A stretch of 64,000 nucleotides of DNA, from contig NC_045140.1 of NCBI RefSeq assembly GCF_008831285.2, positions 15,115,796 to 15,179,795 on the forward strand. Reading direction: 5' to 3'. Both the position numbers and the translations under genes were made by a program. Position 1 is the stretch's first letter; each line of letters opens with the position of its first letter. Source of the stretch: Nymphaea colorata. Lineage: Eukaryota > Streptophyta > Magnoliopsida > Nymphaeales > Nymphaeaceae. The notes beneath the pieces are model-generated. The model saw only the letters and a program-made list of their open reading frames with translations, searched no databases and was not told where the DNA came from. Positions 25,573-38,600 of the stretch are shown piece after piece.

Positions 25573-28500
25573 GTTTATTGGAATATGTTGATCAAATCAA
25601 TCAAATGTGCAGTATGTAAGCCGAGGGAGATCCATTTGGCAGGTGATGCATGTATCCTGATGGAGACGAGGTGCATTTTCTTTTTTTCAGAACTTTTATG
25701 TTTAAAAAGATCAACATAAATTCTTTAGATGTGTTTGAAAATAAATAACTTTCAAATAAATGCATATGTTAACTTCTGGATCTGCATGCCACAGCTTGCC
25801 CACTCATTCGTACGTACGACCTGATTATCTGGATTGTTTTGCAAAACATATTCGCTTTAATTTGACATAAATACTCATAATATTGCGCTTTTTGATCTGA
25901 AGGCTCTGTACTCGATTATTGTGGACCCGATTGCACCGGTGCATGAAGCTGGTTGATACAAGTGGCCAAAGCGAATTGAGGTTGGCAGCAGTATCATGTA
26001 GAATATGATCAAAAGTAGAAGAGAACTTTCTTTTTCCTAACAAAAGTTGATAGAAAATTAAATGAGCAAGTGGTGTTGCCTTCTTTCTTACTCAATTGTT
26101 GCTGCCTGCACTTTAATAGTCTGATTAGGACCATTTGTATCAGGCAAGTTCTACTTTCCTTTTGTCCTCCAGTTGCCATTGAACTGAATTACACAACTAA
26201 ATTGTTTTAGGGGGTGCCAAATTGTCAATCTTCCTCCCTCTCTCTCTTGTTTCTGTTTAGTAAGGAACTTTCGGAGAATAGGTTTTGCCTAATTTGCATG
26301 CATCTCAACGACCAGCCTCTTACATGGTAAGCAACAAGGGAGTGCCATGAGGCCATGGAAGATACGGACTAGGAACACCACTAGTTTGGATGGTATAAAT
26401 TGCGGGGCCTTTGCAGTTTTACATATTCCACATAATTTGACTTTCCATCTGTTTTTAGCTGACCCAAATCCGATCTATTTGCAGAATACTCTCCTGTTAT
26501 CAACCTACTCTTGCATCTTGTCATGCATATCCCCAACCAAAAATGATTAAAGGCTTGGCACTTGTTAAAGTGTTTCTAAACATGGTTAAGTGTCACAATT
26601 GTGTTGGTTATTTCCTTTGCTCTGAGAATTCTAAAGAATCATAGAATCCACAGCTCAATTTGGTCGTTAGTCGTAAGTTTCGACACCATTGTCATTTTCA
26701 CAGTCTACTTGAAGTGGCTAACTATTAGAATATTTATTTTATCAACTTCATGCTTGAAACAGTTTTTAGCCTATATATTCCTCATTGGATTCTTCACCTG
26801 CTATACATTCAGAAGGTGACCAAAAAGAGTAATAAAATTGTGGATGCATGTATCTGAGACGTTGGTTAAATAAACCACGGACCCATAACAGCAAACCTTC
26901 AATGTCATAGAGCTAGATGTGAAACTGCAGGTCCATTCATGGCCGCTTTGATCGAGAAAATGGCAGAGGCTGACCACAAATAGATGGTCCATTACATCGT
27001 GTACTTCGTACAGTAACCACATATATCAGCCTGCCAGCAGGCTCCTTCATTATTAATAAGTTTTTCACTACGTTTGGTTCTTTGGGCCCCATTGTGGCAG
27101 ATGCTTGACCGCCTTTTACCTGCGCCTAGTGGCCATGTGCAGGAATCATTGGTCACAGAAATTTTTTTCCTATAGAGTCTGTGGGTCTTTTGGCAGTTTT
27201 CCTGTTTATAAGTTGCATAAGAGAAGGTACAAAATATCGAGCACTTTCTGGAGGCGTAACCATAATCGTTTTCCATAACAAAGCAGGTAAAAGTGAATTA
27301 CCAAGCGTTTTTCAGAATTCTTTTCCTTCGACATTTGAGAAATGACCTCTATCCACCCAAGAAATTGAGTTTTCCTTGATCCTTTTCTTGCCAACATAAC
27401 GGAATTTGACAATCCAGGAAGCCCAAGAAATCTTGATGGCATTTCATCAAAAGCCAGGAGTGTTTCTGGTCTTCCTTGTTCATGTCCCTCCTCTCTCTCT
27501 CTCTCTCTCTTCTTCTTTTTCTTTTCTTTTGGAAGAAAACTGGGAAGAGATACAACTCCGCTAAACTCTTGGAACGTGAAGCTCTAAGACATCGCACATG
27601 CTGATGGACGAAGACGACAACATCATGAGAGTCCCTTATCAGCATTCATAGATGGAGAAAAGTTGGTGCATCCATTTAAGATTTGGGTGGTGCAGACTTA
27701 AGTATGCTCCGGCGCCAGAGGGAGGGAATTTAATTTCTTGATTTCACATTCAATTAACTGGTCGATTTTAGTGACCACACGGTTGGTTGTCCACATGGGT
27801 AGCTTAAGGAATCAAGTCAACAAACGAATGGCGAAAACCAGTTCCCTCACTTTTACGGCACCAGTGAAATCGGCACAGGGCATTGCTTCTCCGCGACTTG
27901 TTCCATGTGCATAAAGGACAGAATCTTGTGGCCACTGTGAAATTCCATCCTTCTCTTTCTCAGATGAATCGGCACATAGCTTTTTGTGATGGATGGATAA
28001 AGTGAAATGTGCTTAACTGAACAATGCAGGGAAAGTTTACAGCGAGGGAACAATGCAGGGAAAGTTTGATCCTCAAAATCGAGTTGTTTCAAATAACTCG
28101 GGAAGCGGTATGCAAGCAGAAATCACTAAGCAACTAGTTCAAAATTTTAGATGCCCCAGACATAATAAAATGGCATACAAATGGAAATGTGAAATCATTT
28201 AAAATTACCAATCCTTTGACAACAGAAGGCAAAACGTTTAAGAACTGAGTACCAAAATTATGATGGAAGACGTTGAAGGTCGATTTAATCTATAATAATA
28301 CGGGAAGCAAGTCGTCTATCAAAGTGAGAAATCGGGCTCATGTTTAGAACTCGACAACTGGCTGAAGCTTTTAGGAACTGGATTCTCATTTCTCTGCTGA
28401 TTCACAGTTCAGTAACAGAAGAGCTGCACTTTCTTTTAAAAAGTTGTCATAAACAATTCAGTAATGGTTGGTCATCTTTGGCAAGTAGCTTAAAAAAAGA

Positions 28501-29642
28501 AAAAGAAGTAAATAAAAGATGCCTCTCAGACTTATTTTTTGGACCCCGCTTTGCAAAACTGAAACCCTGTTTTCCCGTGTGCAGAAAAAAGTCAAAATCC
28601 ACAAGGCAGCGCCAACACTGGGTGCTGCTGTTACTGTCACCAGTCTAAACCACTGCTCAAAGCATTTCCACTGTAGCACAAACTGACGATCGTCATCCTT
28701 CTTTGTAAAAGAAAAAAGAAAAAGTAAACAGAGAGAAAGGAGGACCCTTCCATTACCAATTCTGATGAGGGCAGGACTGAGGAAAAATAACGAAGAAAGA
28801 AGAAGAAAAGAAAAAGGCAGCAACATAAACCGGCCACGTACCCATCTTTCCAGACTTGTTCTTGCATAACCGGAATACCCTTTTCCAATCACTTCACAGT
28901 AATTCATCAAACTGTAAAGAGTTCCACATTGGATGGGGGAAGGTTAAAAAGGAAAAAAGAAAAATATATGCTAAACGATTTTGGTTATGCAGAATTTCTC
29001 TCTGTCTCTCTCTCAGTTGGCAGTTTGCAGGTGTTCAGTCTTCAGAGACGGAAGGGTGGGTCTACCGCGGGGTTACCCCAAAACTCAAACCTCCTTCCTT
29101 GATTCAAATGATTAACTCTATCAGTCTTTCACAATACAGCACGGAATCAAAGTCGAGCACAAATTGGCGTGCCATGAAAGACAAAAGGTGTACGGCGGTA
29201 GAAAGGTTTAAAACGAAAGGAGGTTCCCTGTTTGCCCTGGGGAAATCTGCGTTAGCAAATACTGAGTGCCGAACCGTCATCTGAACGGAAAAGAAATGCT
29301 CTGAGAACACCTCCTTCCATCTCGCTAAGCAACACCTAATGTATGGTGCGACTAGGAACCGCAGAAGATGCCAATGAGTTATTTCATGTGGATAATCATT
29401 CTATTAACGAAAGACGAAGATGAAGTCAGGGCAACAGAACCCAAGAAAAACAAAAGCATGAGACAAGTAATCCCCAACACCGACACCGCTCTCCCTCTCT
29501 CTATCTCTGTCTCAACCAATATTCTCTCCCTAAATCCTCCCATTCCTTATTTACAGAGACGACGGAAGCTGAAGATTGGTGCCGAGCGTAGAGCCCCAAC
29601 AGTTTGTAGAGGAAAGTCAGAAAACAGACCCTTTCTCCTCAC
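25573..29642. other. Gene-poor region between the PPR and EDR2-C genes
   Basis: About 4 kb with no domain-bearing frame on either strand. A short CT run lies at 27490-27510. The stretch 28,930-29,640 includes the 3' UTR of the minus-strand EDR2-C gene. The 150-codon minus-strand frame at 28458-28910 is rich in Phe, Leu and Ser and looks like a chance product of pyrimidine-rich sequence. Confidence 0.4.
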
Positions 29643-30626
29643 TCAACTTGCACCGTTAGGCCTCACTTCGTCCGCCACCGATCCGTCCTTATCCACATGC
29701 TTCACTTTGCTGAGGCTCCTTCCCCCGCCCTTGGCGTGGTGGTGCTTCCCGGCAGAAGCGGCCGCGGCGGTCGTCATGGCGCTTTCCGTGATACCAATGG
29801 GCACGGCGGAGCCCATTTCCATGTGGGCGATTCTGACCGCCCCGATGAGCCTCTCCGGAAGCTCCTCCTCCGCCTGCGCCTCCACCAAGAATCCCATGTC
29901 AATCGTAACGGTCGTCACGTATCCTAGCGCGAGGTGCAGGATAGCGTTCGCCAGCGCCGACGAGCCGATGTCGACGTCGATCTCCAGGTAGTTCGGCCCC
30001 CTCACGTACCGGATCTGGAGCGCCCGACCTAGCAGGCACGCCGCATAGTTGCCCACGGCCGCCCGGACAATCCACGGTCCCCGGACGATGCGGTTTACGA
30101 TCTTGAACCGGGCGTTCCGAAACTCGTCGTCCCCGTTGACGAACCGGAAGAGGAGCGAACCCGGAGAGAGAGGCTCCTCGGAACCGAAGTAGAACACGGC
30201 ACTATGGTGATCGCGGCCGGGGACCTGCAGATTGACGGCGAGAAGGAAGGCCTTGAGCGACTCTCCACGAGATTGTGCGCGGCGGAGCGCGCCGGCGACG
30301 AGGTTGTCCGGGCGGCCGAGGACGTCGTCGAGGCGACCGGTGGAACGGAGCCAGTCGACGCCGAGAGGGGAGAGGAGGTAAGCCGGGTTGGCGGGGCTCT
30401 TCTGGCGCCGGGGAAAGTAGTTGGGGCCCCGGACATTGAACACGTCGCCCGGAGGGGACGCCCACCCATTAGTACCTGTGTTGAGGTCGACAGTCTTGAG
30501 GGAGCCGCCTGACCGCGCTTCCTCCATCCAAGCGGGCTCTACCTCCACCCCTCCTCCTCTGACACCTTCGCTACCGCCACTCCCGGAGCCCACAGGCGCC
30601 TCCTTCCCTTTCTTCGTCGGACACAT
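29643..30626 (-). CDS. EDR2 C-terminal (DUF1336) domain protein, short form
   Basis: Intronless, 327 residues, on the minus strand. After a low-complexity, Gly-rich N-terminus (MCPTKKGKEA...), the EDR2-C domain runs from about residue 60 to 270. Matching phrases are NYFPRRQKSPA, GRLDDVLGRPDN, QVPGRDHHSAVFYFGSEEP, GSLLFRFVNGDDEFRNARFK, RGPWIVRAAVG, RYVRGPNYLEIDVDIGSSA, LGYVTTVTIDMGFLV and EELPERLIGAVRI. In Arabidopsis EDR2 this domain follows START and PH domains and the protein represses salicylate-dependent cell death. Here those domains are absent, as in the family of small DUF1336 proteins whose role is not known. The GC-rich coding sequence creates several long shadow frames on both strands. 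Confidence 0.93.
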   Translation of the reverse strand: MCPTKKGKEAPVGSGSGGSEGVRGGGVEVEPAWMEEARSGGSLKTVDLNTGTNGWASPPGDVFNVRGPNYFPRRQKSPANPAYLLSPLGVDWLRSTGRLDDVLGRPDNLVAGALRRAQSRGESLKAFLLAVNLQVPGRDHHSAVFYFGSEEPLSPGSLLFRFVNGDDEFRNARFKIVNRIVRGPWIVRAAVGNYAACLLGRALQIRYVRGPNYLEIDVDIGSSALANAILHLALGYVTTVTIDMGFLVEAQAEEELPERLIGAVRIAHMEMGSAVPIGITESAMTTAAAASAGKHHHAKGGGRSLSKVKHVDKDGSVADEVRPNGAS

Positions 30627-30780
30627 CTGGGCGGACGTTGATGCTGCCGCTGCTCCTGCTCGACTGTCGTTGGCGGCGGTAGTGTGAGGAGTGGCCGTGG
30701 TTATCCTGCTTCCTTCCCCTCGGAATGGAAGGTCTACGGGAAGGAGCGAAAAAGCCAGAAGGTCGACGTCGGTGAGCTGT

Positions 30781-30790
30781 CAATTTTATA
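30781..30790 (-). promoter_or_regulatory. Probable TATA box of the EDR2-C gene
   Basis: On the minus strand the sequence reads GTATAAAATT about 155 bp before the ATG. This leaves a leader of roughly 120 bp, a usual length for a plant intronless gene. Confidence 0.5.
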
Positions 30791-31039
30791 CTGCCTCCGA
30801 AGGGAATTACCAAAGGCTTTGACACGCGAGGTTTCCAAGCCCGTCGGGTCCGGATCGTGATCCAATTTGAATTGCAAGAATCAGATTCAGTCTCGTGTCG
30901 CGATGCCATTTATTAAATGATGTGCGTGAATGTGTAGTCCTAAACAATTTGAAGAACTGAAGGTTATGTAGTTGTTATTGTGAAACCTTACAAATAAAAA
31001 TTAAACTTTGGGAAAATTTAGTTAAAAGTTGATTATGAT

Positions 31040-31167
31040 ATTTGGATGACATGAATAGAACTTGGCTTCCGTTTTATTTGAGAGAAGGAAAGGAAGGTCT
31101 ATTTAGGTCCTTTATAAAAATTTGGTTTTACCAAAGCAAAAGAACCTAGTTTTAATGTCATCCAAAT
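31040..31167. repeat. Foldback repeat with 13-bp inverted arms
   Basis: ATTTGGATGACAT at 31040-31052 is the exact reverse complement of 31155-31167, 102 bp apart. The region downstream to 31,240 repeats CATCCAAA-type words. It may be the end of, or a fragment from, a MITE. I found no clear target duplication. Confidence 0.45.
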
Positions 31168-31544
31168 GCATTTAGAATGGGCATCCAAAACTAGCGTTTT
31201 AGTTTGCCTCCAAAACCTGGTTTTGGGCTGTCATCCATACGCCTCCTCCCAAAAAAACAAATAAATAAATGAATAAAAAAAAAAGAGAAGCATTGAATTA
31301 TTTTAATAAATGAATGCATATTAGCTAAGTGCTAAATTTGGACGTCGTCACCCAAGAAGCCGAATCACAAATTTAATTTGCCATGACAAAGTATTGATGA
31401 GGGCGGCGACACAAGAAATTGGGCGTGCATTCGAATGCGTAAAGATGTCTGCATTAAAGGCTGATTCATGTGGAAAGGATGAAGGAATTCTAAGATTGAG
31501 TATTTGGATCTAACGTCAGGCCCACCACACCGGCGAGCGTGGGG

Positions 31545-31735
31545 CAGGTTCACCTAACCCCAGCTCAGCTGGAGGGTGCGTGGCAGTGGGTTCGACTTCC
31601 GGCCACGCTCCATCTCCGAAGTTCCAACCAGGAGCTTGGTTTGGTTGTATGCTCCTTGCTTGTTCAAATTTATGACATCCTTTCAGAGAAGTGCGTGCGT
31701 TGTATTAGACACGACGACCATCTCTATATTTCAGG
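31545..31735 (+). mobile_element. Possible tRNA-derived SINE fragment
   Basis: AGCTCAGCTGG at about 31562-31572 resembles a pol III A box (usual form TAGCTCAGTTGG), and GGTTCGACTTCC at about 31589-31600 resembles a B box (GGTTCGANTCC). The spacing is slightly short for an intact tRNA, and there is no cloverleaf, so this is not a tRNA gene. I could not define the 3' tail or target duplications. Confidence 0.35.
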
Positions 31736-32284
31736 GTAGGTGACAGATGAGCTTTCTTGTCCGTCTGGTGATTCAAGTCAGAGTTTGCACAGCTCAGGTG
31801 ACTATAGATAACAAATCAAAATATCCATGGTCGTCGATCCGTTTACTCGATTGAGACCAAATGTCGATGGTCCGATCCTTTGACTTCCATGCCCACAAGG
31901 TCAAGATCCGCAGTCGACAAGTAGACATTCATGCACACGAGACAAATCATATTTATTAATGTGCGGATCTCATTTTTATTTAAGATTTTAACCCTTCCTA
32001 TACATATATATATATAAGGAAGGATACAGAAAGGGTCAATGACGCCTTAGATGACGGCTAAATCTAAGGGGGGAGCAGAGAGAGAGAGAGATGTTTTGAG
32101 ACGATTTGATCGGTTAGTTTTGATTTGGATCGAAAATACGAGATTCTTACGATCTGATAACGAAAAAACTTGATGCTTCACAGATGGTTAAGAGTAATTG
32201 GAAAGGGTCTGCTCGTTTTAGCACGAAGAATCTTATACTTCAGAATAGATAAGAAACTTCACAAGCATAAGCACACACTCATTG

Positions 32285-32643
32285 GATGTCAATGGATACT
32301 TTTTATTTCTTACTTGGATTTAACTTCTTATTTACATCCAATCTAAATTTGGCTTTTTTTCTTAATATATACATCTAAATCTGACTTTTAAGTTTTAAAT
32401 ACACAACTGAATCTTAAGATCTGATTTCAGGATGTATGGATATTGGGAAGATGTATAGATATTTATTTGAAATTAAATTTGAATCCAATCAGATGTTTAT
32501 CTTAAACTGAAACGAAAACTGATTGGAGGTCATTTCTCAAATCCAAATTCGATCCCGTTTCTTAATCAGATATTAATCTTTTCTATTTTTAACTTTTCAA
32601 AAGCAATTTGGTTGGATATCCAATCATCTGACCCATTGACATC
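32285..32643. mobile_element. MITE-like element with 11-bp terminal inverted repeats
   Basis: GATGTCAATGG at 32285-32295 is repeated inverted as CCATTGACATC at 32633-32643, 359 bp end to end. The interior is AT-rich and made of GGATATCCAATC / AATCCAAATTCGAT-type words common in plant non-autonomous DNA elements. No coding sequence. A clean target duplication was not found, so the true ends may lie slightly outside. Confidence 0.5.
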
Positions 32644-32649
32644 TCTCAC

Positions 32650-35600
32650 TTTCATTCCTGCAAAAGATTTGTTCCAATGTTAACGACATCGATTCTTAAC
32701 CGGATTCTTTTTTTTTATGGTTTTCCTGAACCGGATTCTCCATATGTTGTCGTTCTTGTTAAAATTTAACCTACCCATTTTACGTCACGAAGAAAGATGT
32801 TCCGTCTTATTCGCCCTTTAGGTCAAGACTTGCGAATGGAGCAGGTGAATTTTCGTTACAAGAAATACAGGACGACGAAATTTCGTCCATCGATCGAACC
32901 TCCATCCCTTCCCTGGGAAAAAGAAGAAGGAAAAGCTTGCAGCTCCCGATAGCTACCTTCCTTTTCTGACTTGCTGACCTTGGTATCCCTTTTTTCCAAG
33001 AAAAAACAACATATAAAAGAGAGTTAACTTGTGGGGATCAGCAGTTGGGGTGGGTTTTGGGCAAAAATATCAGTAAAAGAGTATATACTTTCTTCTTTTC
33101 CAAAAAAAAAAAAAAAAAAATCAAAGGCAACATGGTCTGTCGCAGGATCCAATTATTGGTATATTGTAGACCACAAAAAGCAGGAATAGAGAATAAAAAA
33201 AAGGCCAGGTTTGAACTGTGAACCATAGGTTTGGTGCAAAACTAAACAGAGGGCGAATGAACCAAAGTTTCAGGTGTGGTGTGCAACACCTTCGCCCGGG
33301 AAGGGGGAGGTGAAGGTCAGCTAAAATTTTCATTGGCTCCGTCCCTTTCCATCTCAAAGGGATTAACATTAAATGTAATTGCATGAGATGAGATAAGACT
33401 GAGCAATTTGCCATAAAAAATGACATCAGCCATGAGAATCATCACCTTTTGATGATGTTATGCCCTACCATCTTTGTTGTTTTCCTGCGCTTATTTTGAT
33501 ACGATTCTGTGCTGTGCGAAATGAAAGAGAAGCTTGTAATCTTAAGTGGCAGGTGACTTTTCTGTCATGTGGTTAGTACTATTGGGTTATTTATACAATG
33601 CAAATAGCAACATGAGAAAGACTGCAAACTGAATAATTCGCAATCATATAATGAATAATATGCAAAAGATTATTACTGCTTGGAAGAGTATTTTTGTTTA
33701 CCTTTTCTTTTATAGGCAAGTTTATAGACTGGAACATCTCTAGCTACTCGATCATGTCGACGGACACGAGCCTTTGTTTTTTTCTTTTCTGAGTAAAAAA
33801 TAACTTTTTAGTGAATACGTAAGGCCAGACAAAAAGGACATGCATAGGAGGAGAAGCTGTAGTGTACACGTAAAGGCAGTGGGTACCAAAATCAAAGAGC
33901 CACTGTTTGGTAACAGAACATCATATGTTTGAAACACGTCTCAAGAACACTGTATTGTCATTGCAGAAAATGGAATATAATATGCAGTTAAACGCTTCAC
34001 AGGATTTCATTATATTTAAGGTGTGTGTTGGATCCAAGGCTGACTTAAAATCCTTTTTACGCGTGACCCATAACGTAAACAAACGCCAGTTAAGAGAAAA
34101 AAGAGGGTTTAAGATCCTCTATTTATGGCCAGAACTTCAAATTTGTGGTCGGATTGGAAGATTTGAGATTTCCAATGAAATTAAATCTCCTCCGATCTCA
34201 GATTCGAGGCTACCAAACTCCCCTTTACTGAAACAACAACCTGTGTTCTGTAAACACAACGTTTTTCTTTTTTTCATGAAACATTCTGTAAAAGTTTGTT
34301 GGCCACGACCATCTCTAGTAAAAGCAGATTTGCTTGTTTGGGCAAAATTTAAAACTAAAAACTTGAGGTTAGAGAAAGCAAGAGTTTGATACAGAAGTTG
34401 TATATTATTTTTGCAAAATGCGAAAGAGTTTAAAACTATAAGTAATTTAATCTGTCTATTATAAACAAAAAAGGGTTTTTCTTTGCCCTGCACTATTCTG
34501 TTCTGTGCTGCCACAACGACTATTTTCTTTGGATGCTGGTGAATGGGTCAACTTGCTTCCAACTAAATCCGTTTTCACTTGCTTATTTGCAATTTAGAAT
34601 GCCTATAACTAAACTGAATTCATTTATTATATATTGTCGAATGCATGCAGCCTAGATGGCACTAGATCTGGATTCCGGTCTGAAACATCCAATCTGGACC
34701 CAAGGATGACCTGAACTTGATCCAGCGATGTGAACTCAGGTTAAAATCATACATGCAGGTAATGGATCCAATAAGAGATGGTGAAATCGTCTTCAGGACC
34801 ATTGGCCGTGATCTATGACCCATTTTATAGAAGTTTATTAGTGTCTACTTTTTATAAAGCTTTCTATTATTCTTGAATGATTCAAAAAACTTTTACTTCT
34901 ATTCTTGAAAAAAAAAAATTTTGTGTTTCAAAGACCTGTATTTAAATATATTTACCAGGCAAAGAGAGAGAGAGGCAGAGGGGGGGTTCAAATCCTTGAT
35001 CCTCCTCTGTGGTAACTATACCAGTTATCGACAACTCAGCCCTCTCTCCTACCGACAAGTCCCATTTTACGTTCTTATAAATAGCACATGGTTGTACGAG
35101 TTGAATCGGATGATACATTTTTTACATGTTTAAGATTTGTATTAAGATTGGTTGCGGATTTCAGCACCAAAATAAATCCGACAATACAATGTGATCTAAA
35201 TCTGAAAATCTGCCCTGACTAATCTCAGTCCGACCTAAATGCATTGCAGAAGCCAGAACTGATGATTGAAAAAAAGGTCAACTCCGGTTGCAACTCACAC
35301 CTGACTTCATTAGGCGGAGGAAATTGGTTTTCATTTATCAACCTGCACCCTGGTTCTGTAAATCATGCTATCGGCCAGAGAACCAGTACTCCTGGTGATC
35401 AAATGGGGTTCAAGGAAGCCACATGAGGCACTATAATTGCAGGTTAATCAACTTGAGGATCCAAGATTCAATTAGCACTAAGAACTTTTTGTGCCTAAAA
35501 GCTACAAGCTGACGGTATCTCGCACTCGACACAAAATAGTGTGGATCCAGAGCAGCTAAATGCACTGGAGGCAAGCTCAGAATCTGTGAGTGCAACTAAA

Positions 35601-38600
35601 GGAGCGTTTGAACAAAGGAACAGTTTGTGAGTGTCCAAAATGAATCTGCTGCAGAAAATTGTGGCACATTCATAGCATTCCGCAAATCTGCCTCAATTTT
35701 TGGGTCAAATTTATTGGCTAGTCGCAAACTGTTACTTTGTCTAAACGGCCCTTAAAAGTGACAAAACACTCATACTTGACCAAACCCTACTTCAGCCTTA
35801 AAATGCATCCATGTACAGTTCTTAGTGCAATGAGATCCAAATTGATACTCTAATAAAGTTTGCAATTTGTCTATAGAAGAGATGATGGTCCATTGCCTAC
35901 GACTTGGTTTTGAAAGTCTTTGACAGAACCCGGTCTTGGGTGGACCAAGAAAGAACTGCGTTCCCTAGTTTTGTTTTGAGTTTCAGACTTGGGAGGACCA
36001 GGGACACCATTTCCACAATTCAAGTTCCTCAAAGGCCATGATCAATGATGGAGATAGACCACTGTCAGCACGGGTCCACACGATGTTCAACCATCAATCC
36101 ATTCGCATTCCTCTAGCACATGATGCAAGTCACATTTTATACCCCACACTGCATTATATTGAATGAATCAACTTGACAAGAGTATATCGGATGCATGGAA
36201 GTATTTCAGATTAAGCGACGGGTTTTGCTTGATTTGATCATCTTCACATACCCAAGTTCAGTTGATCACTTTAATTTCCTTTCCGTCACTCACTCCCTCT
36301 CCCTTGCGGGGCAGGCTCTTAGCCTCTCTCGGACGCCATGATATTTGCCTATCTCCTCCTTGCCGGCCACCTTAACACCTTCGCCTACATCTGATCTACC
36401 ATCCTTGGTATCCACCTTTGTCAATGCTTTGCTCCCTTTGTTTCTCTGCCATTGAAACACATCAAGATCTCTTTACTTTTTGCCTCTTCTTTTGTCGTCT
36501 TCTTGCTGTCGCCTGCCTCACTTTATCTGCATCCTTCACCAACCTCAGTAGTGCTGGATCTGAGAAAAGCACAATAAGCAAGTCCTAAGAGATGCATATT
36601 ACCCCTTTACCTCCTCCTTTTGTTCTTGGAGTCATGTCCATCTTGCTATTCAGATTGGCCACTTGCTTTCTTTCTCTCATGTGCTTCCTCTTCTTTGTTT
36701 TTTATTATTTTTTGCTTTTATACCTTGCGACAACTTACCATCTTTTACTAGTGCATTTCTCACTTTGTCGGCCCCCCTTCTCGCTTTCTAATTAGTAGGT
36801 CTTTTCAGTAATAAAGCCAGCAGATGGAAGTGCTTCGTTTACCCTGGCAATTTCCTCGTTGTAAACTTACGTACATCCTCAAGTGGTATATAACCATTTG
36901 GATAAGAAATTAGCCCGTTATGCTGTTAAATACCGGAAGCGTCGTTCCCGTCAATGAACGGATCAACCTGAACCCTTCGTTTTAACATGTTCAATGTCTT
37001 CATACTGTCTGCTCAGTAGATGTACAGTTTTGAGATTTTGAAAATCGCAATGTACAGGTAGGATTCTACATATAAGGAAAAAAGGGGACGCTATATGTTC
37101 AGTAACTAACTAGGTTTGTTGCCGTTGACATAAGCCTAAAGTTATCTGATCAATTTCCTGGACTGCAGTAAGGAATGTACGGGGAGAAGTGTTGCGTCTT
37201 CTATCAAACTACTTATCTGAAATATTTTAGCACTCAAACACAGAAATACTACGAAAAATTATGAGGCATGCCCTATGTGTAGAATTTCAGGTCATGTTGC
37301 TCGATCGCCACCGTATAGCATGACCGTCCACCGACAGATGTGACTCAAAATTTCATTATCTTGTGCACCACCAAAGAACTCCACCAAAGAACTCTACCAA
37401 CATCAACATCAACATGAATCCAGGACGTTCCACTGAAGCCGATAACTGTGACTGTCCTACATACTTACTATTGGAGATCCAAGGATCATATTCCCACATA
37501 ACCTATCAGGAGTGGCAAAGAAAGCCAGGCACCAGAGGTCCTCAAACCCCCAGTCTGCACAGGCCTTCTACATGCCCAATTGCCATGGTGCCTTCTTTGT
37601 CCCAAAACGATGCCCCTTCCGGTCCCTGTCATCTTCCAGACTTCCAGCAATAGTGAAGAGGAAAAGTAAAAGTACTGACCATCGTCTGTTTGAATTTATG
37701 AAGTTAGGTAGCAAACAGACAGTAAGATTAAAAGGTGAGAAAGTAGCTCCCGAAGTGCGCCACCCATTGGCTGGCTTTCAACAAGATACCAGCACCCGGC
37801 AAAAATGCTCTTATCTGACAGGATAAAGAAGAACACAAGTAGCACTGTCAACTTGATTGATGGATTCTTTTGTCCCCACAATGCTTCAGCAAGATGCAGG
37901 CGGACAGATTCTTTGGAAATCGAAGGCCAGAAAACTGTGTGCACCAATCTTGCTGTGAAGCTCATAATTTCTTTTGGCATAAGAGACTTCTGAGACATGA
38001 TTGCCCATAAGAAAATGCACATTCTCTCTCTCTCCCTCCCTCCCTCCCTATGTGTCTCTGAGGGCGCCCATAGGTTGTCTGCGGTTATATCCAAGAAGAA
38101 TCGGGAGTTGGAGGATTCAAAAGTGGAGAAGTTCCAGCCATGGCTAGCCTTTCGAATAAAGGAGTTGATATAGAAAACGGGTTAGTAGGTCCCACTTTCC
38201 TGAAAATAAGAAAAGAACGACAGGGTGTCCCAACTGAAAAAGATAAATGAGAAAAATCCTGTGGTTGGTATGTCCAGATTCTGAATTGGGCTGTGCGAGA
38301 CCATGCATTACGGGAAGATAAATCTTATAATTGGCAAACAATTACAATTCATAGTTCAAATTTTTTGTTAACTTTCTTCGTCCATTACAAACTAGCAAGA
38401 ATCTGCCTCATCTCATCTAGTCTGACAAAAAAAAAAGAATGCAGCAAAATAACCCAAGTTCAAAAAACAAAAAGATATTTCTTGATTTCCTTGTCATAGA
38501 GAGCTGTCAAATTTCGTCAAGTCATTGGATAGGGTTGCACATGCTTGAATAGTATCCCGAATCAATACGGAGATGCTTGTCCTTTGCTACGAGGCCAAAG

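Noticed and set aside
28458-28910. 150-codon minus-strand frame
   Set aside because: A Phe/Leu/Ser-rich translation of pyrimidine-rich DNA, with no motif or splice context.
30095-30687. Several 76-124-codon frames on both strands inside the EDR2-C gene
   Set aside because: They are shadows of the GC-rich DUF1336 coding frame; none shows a domain.
33907-34389. 160-codon plus-strand frame
   Set aside because: No recognisable motif, AT-rich and overlapped by an equally long antisense frame; probably chance or old repeat sequence.
34960-35020. GGTTCAAATCC string resembling a tRNA T-arm
   Set aside because: No A box or cloverleaf upstream; the neighbouring sequence is a GA-rich run.
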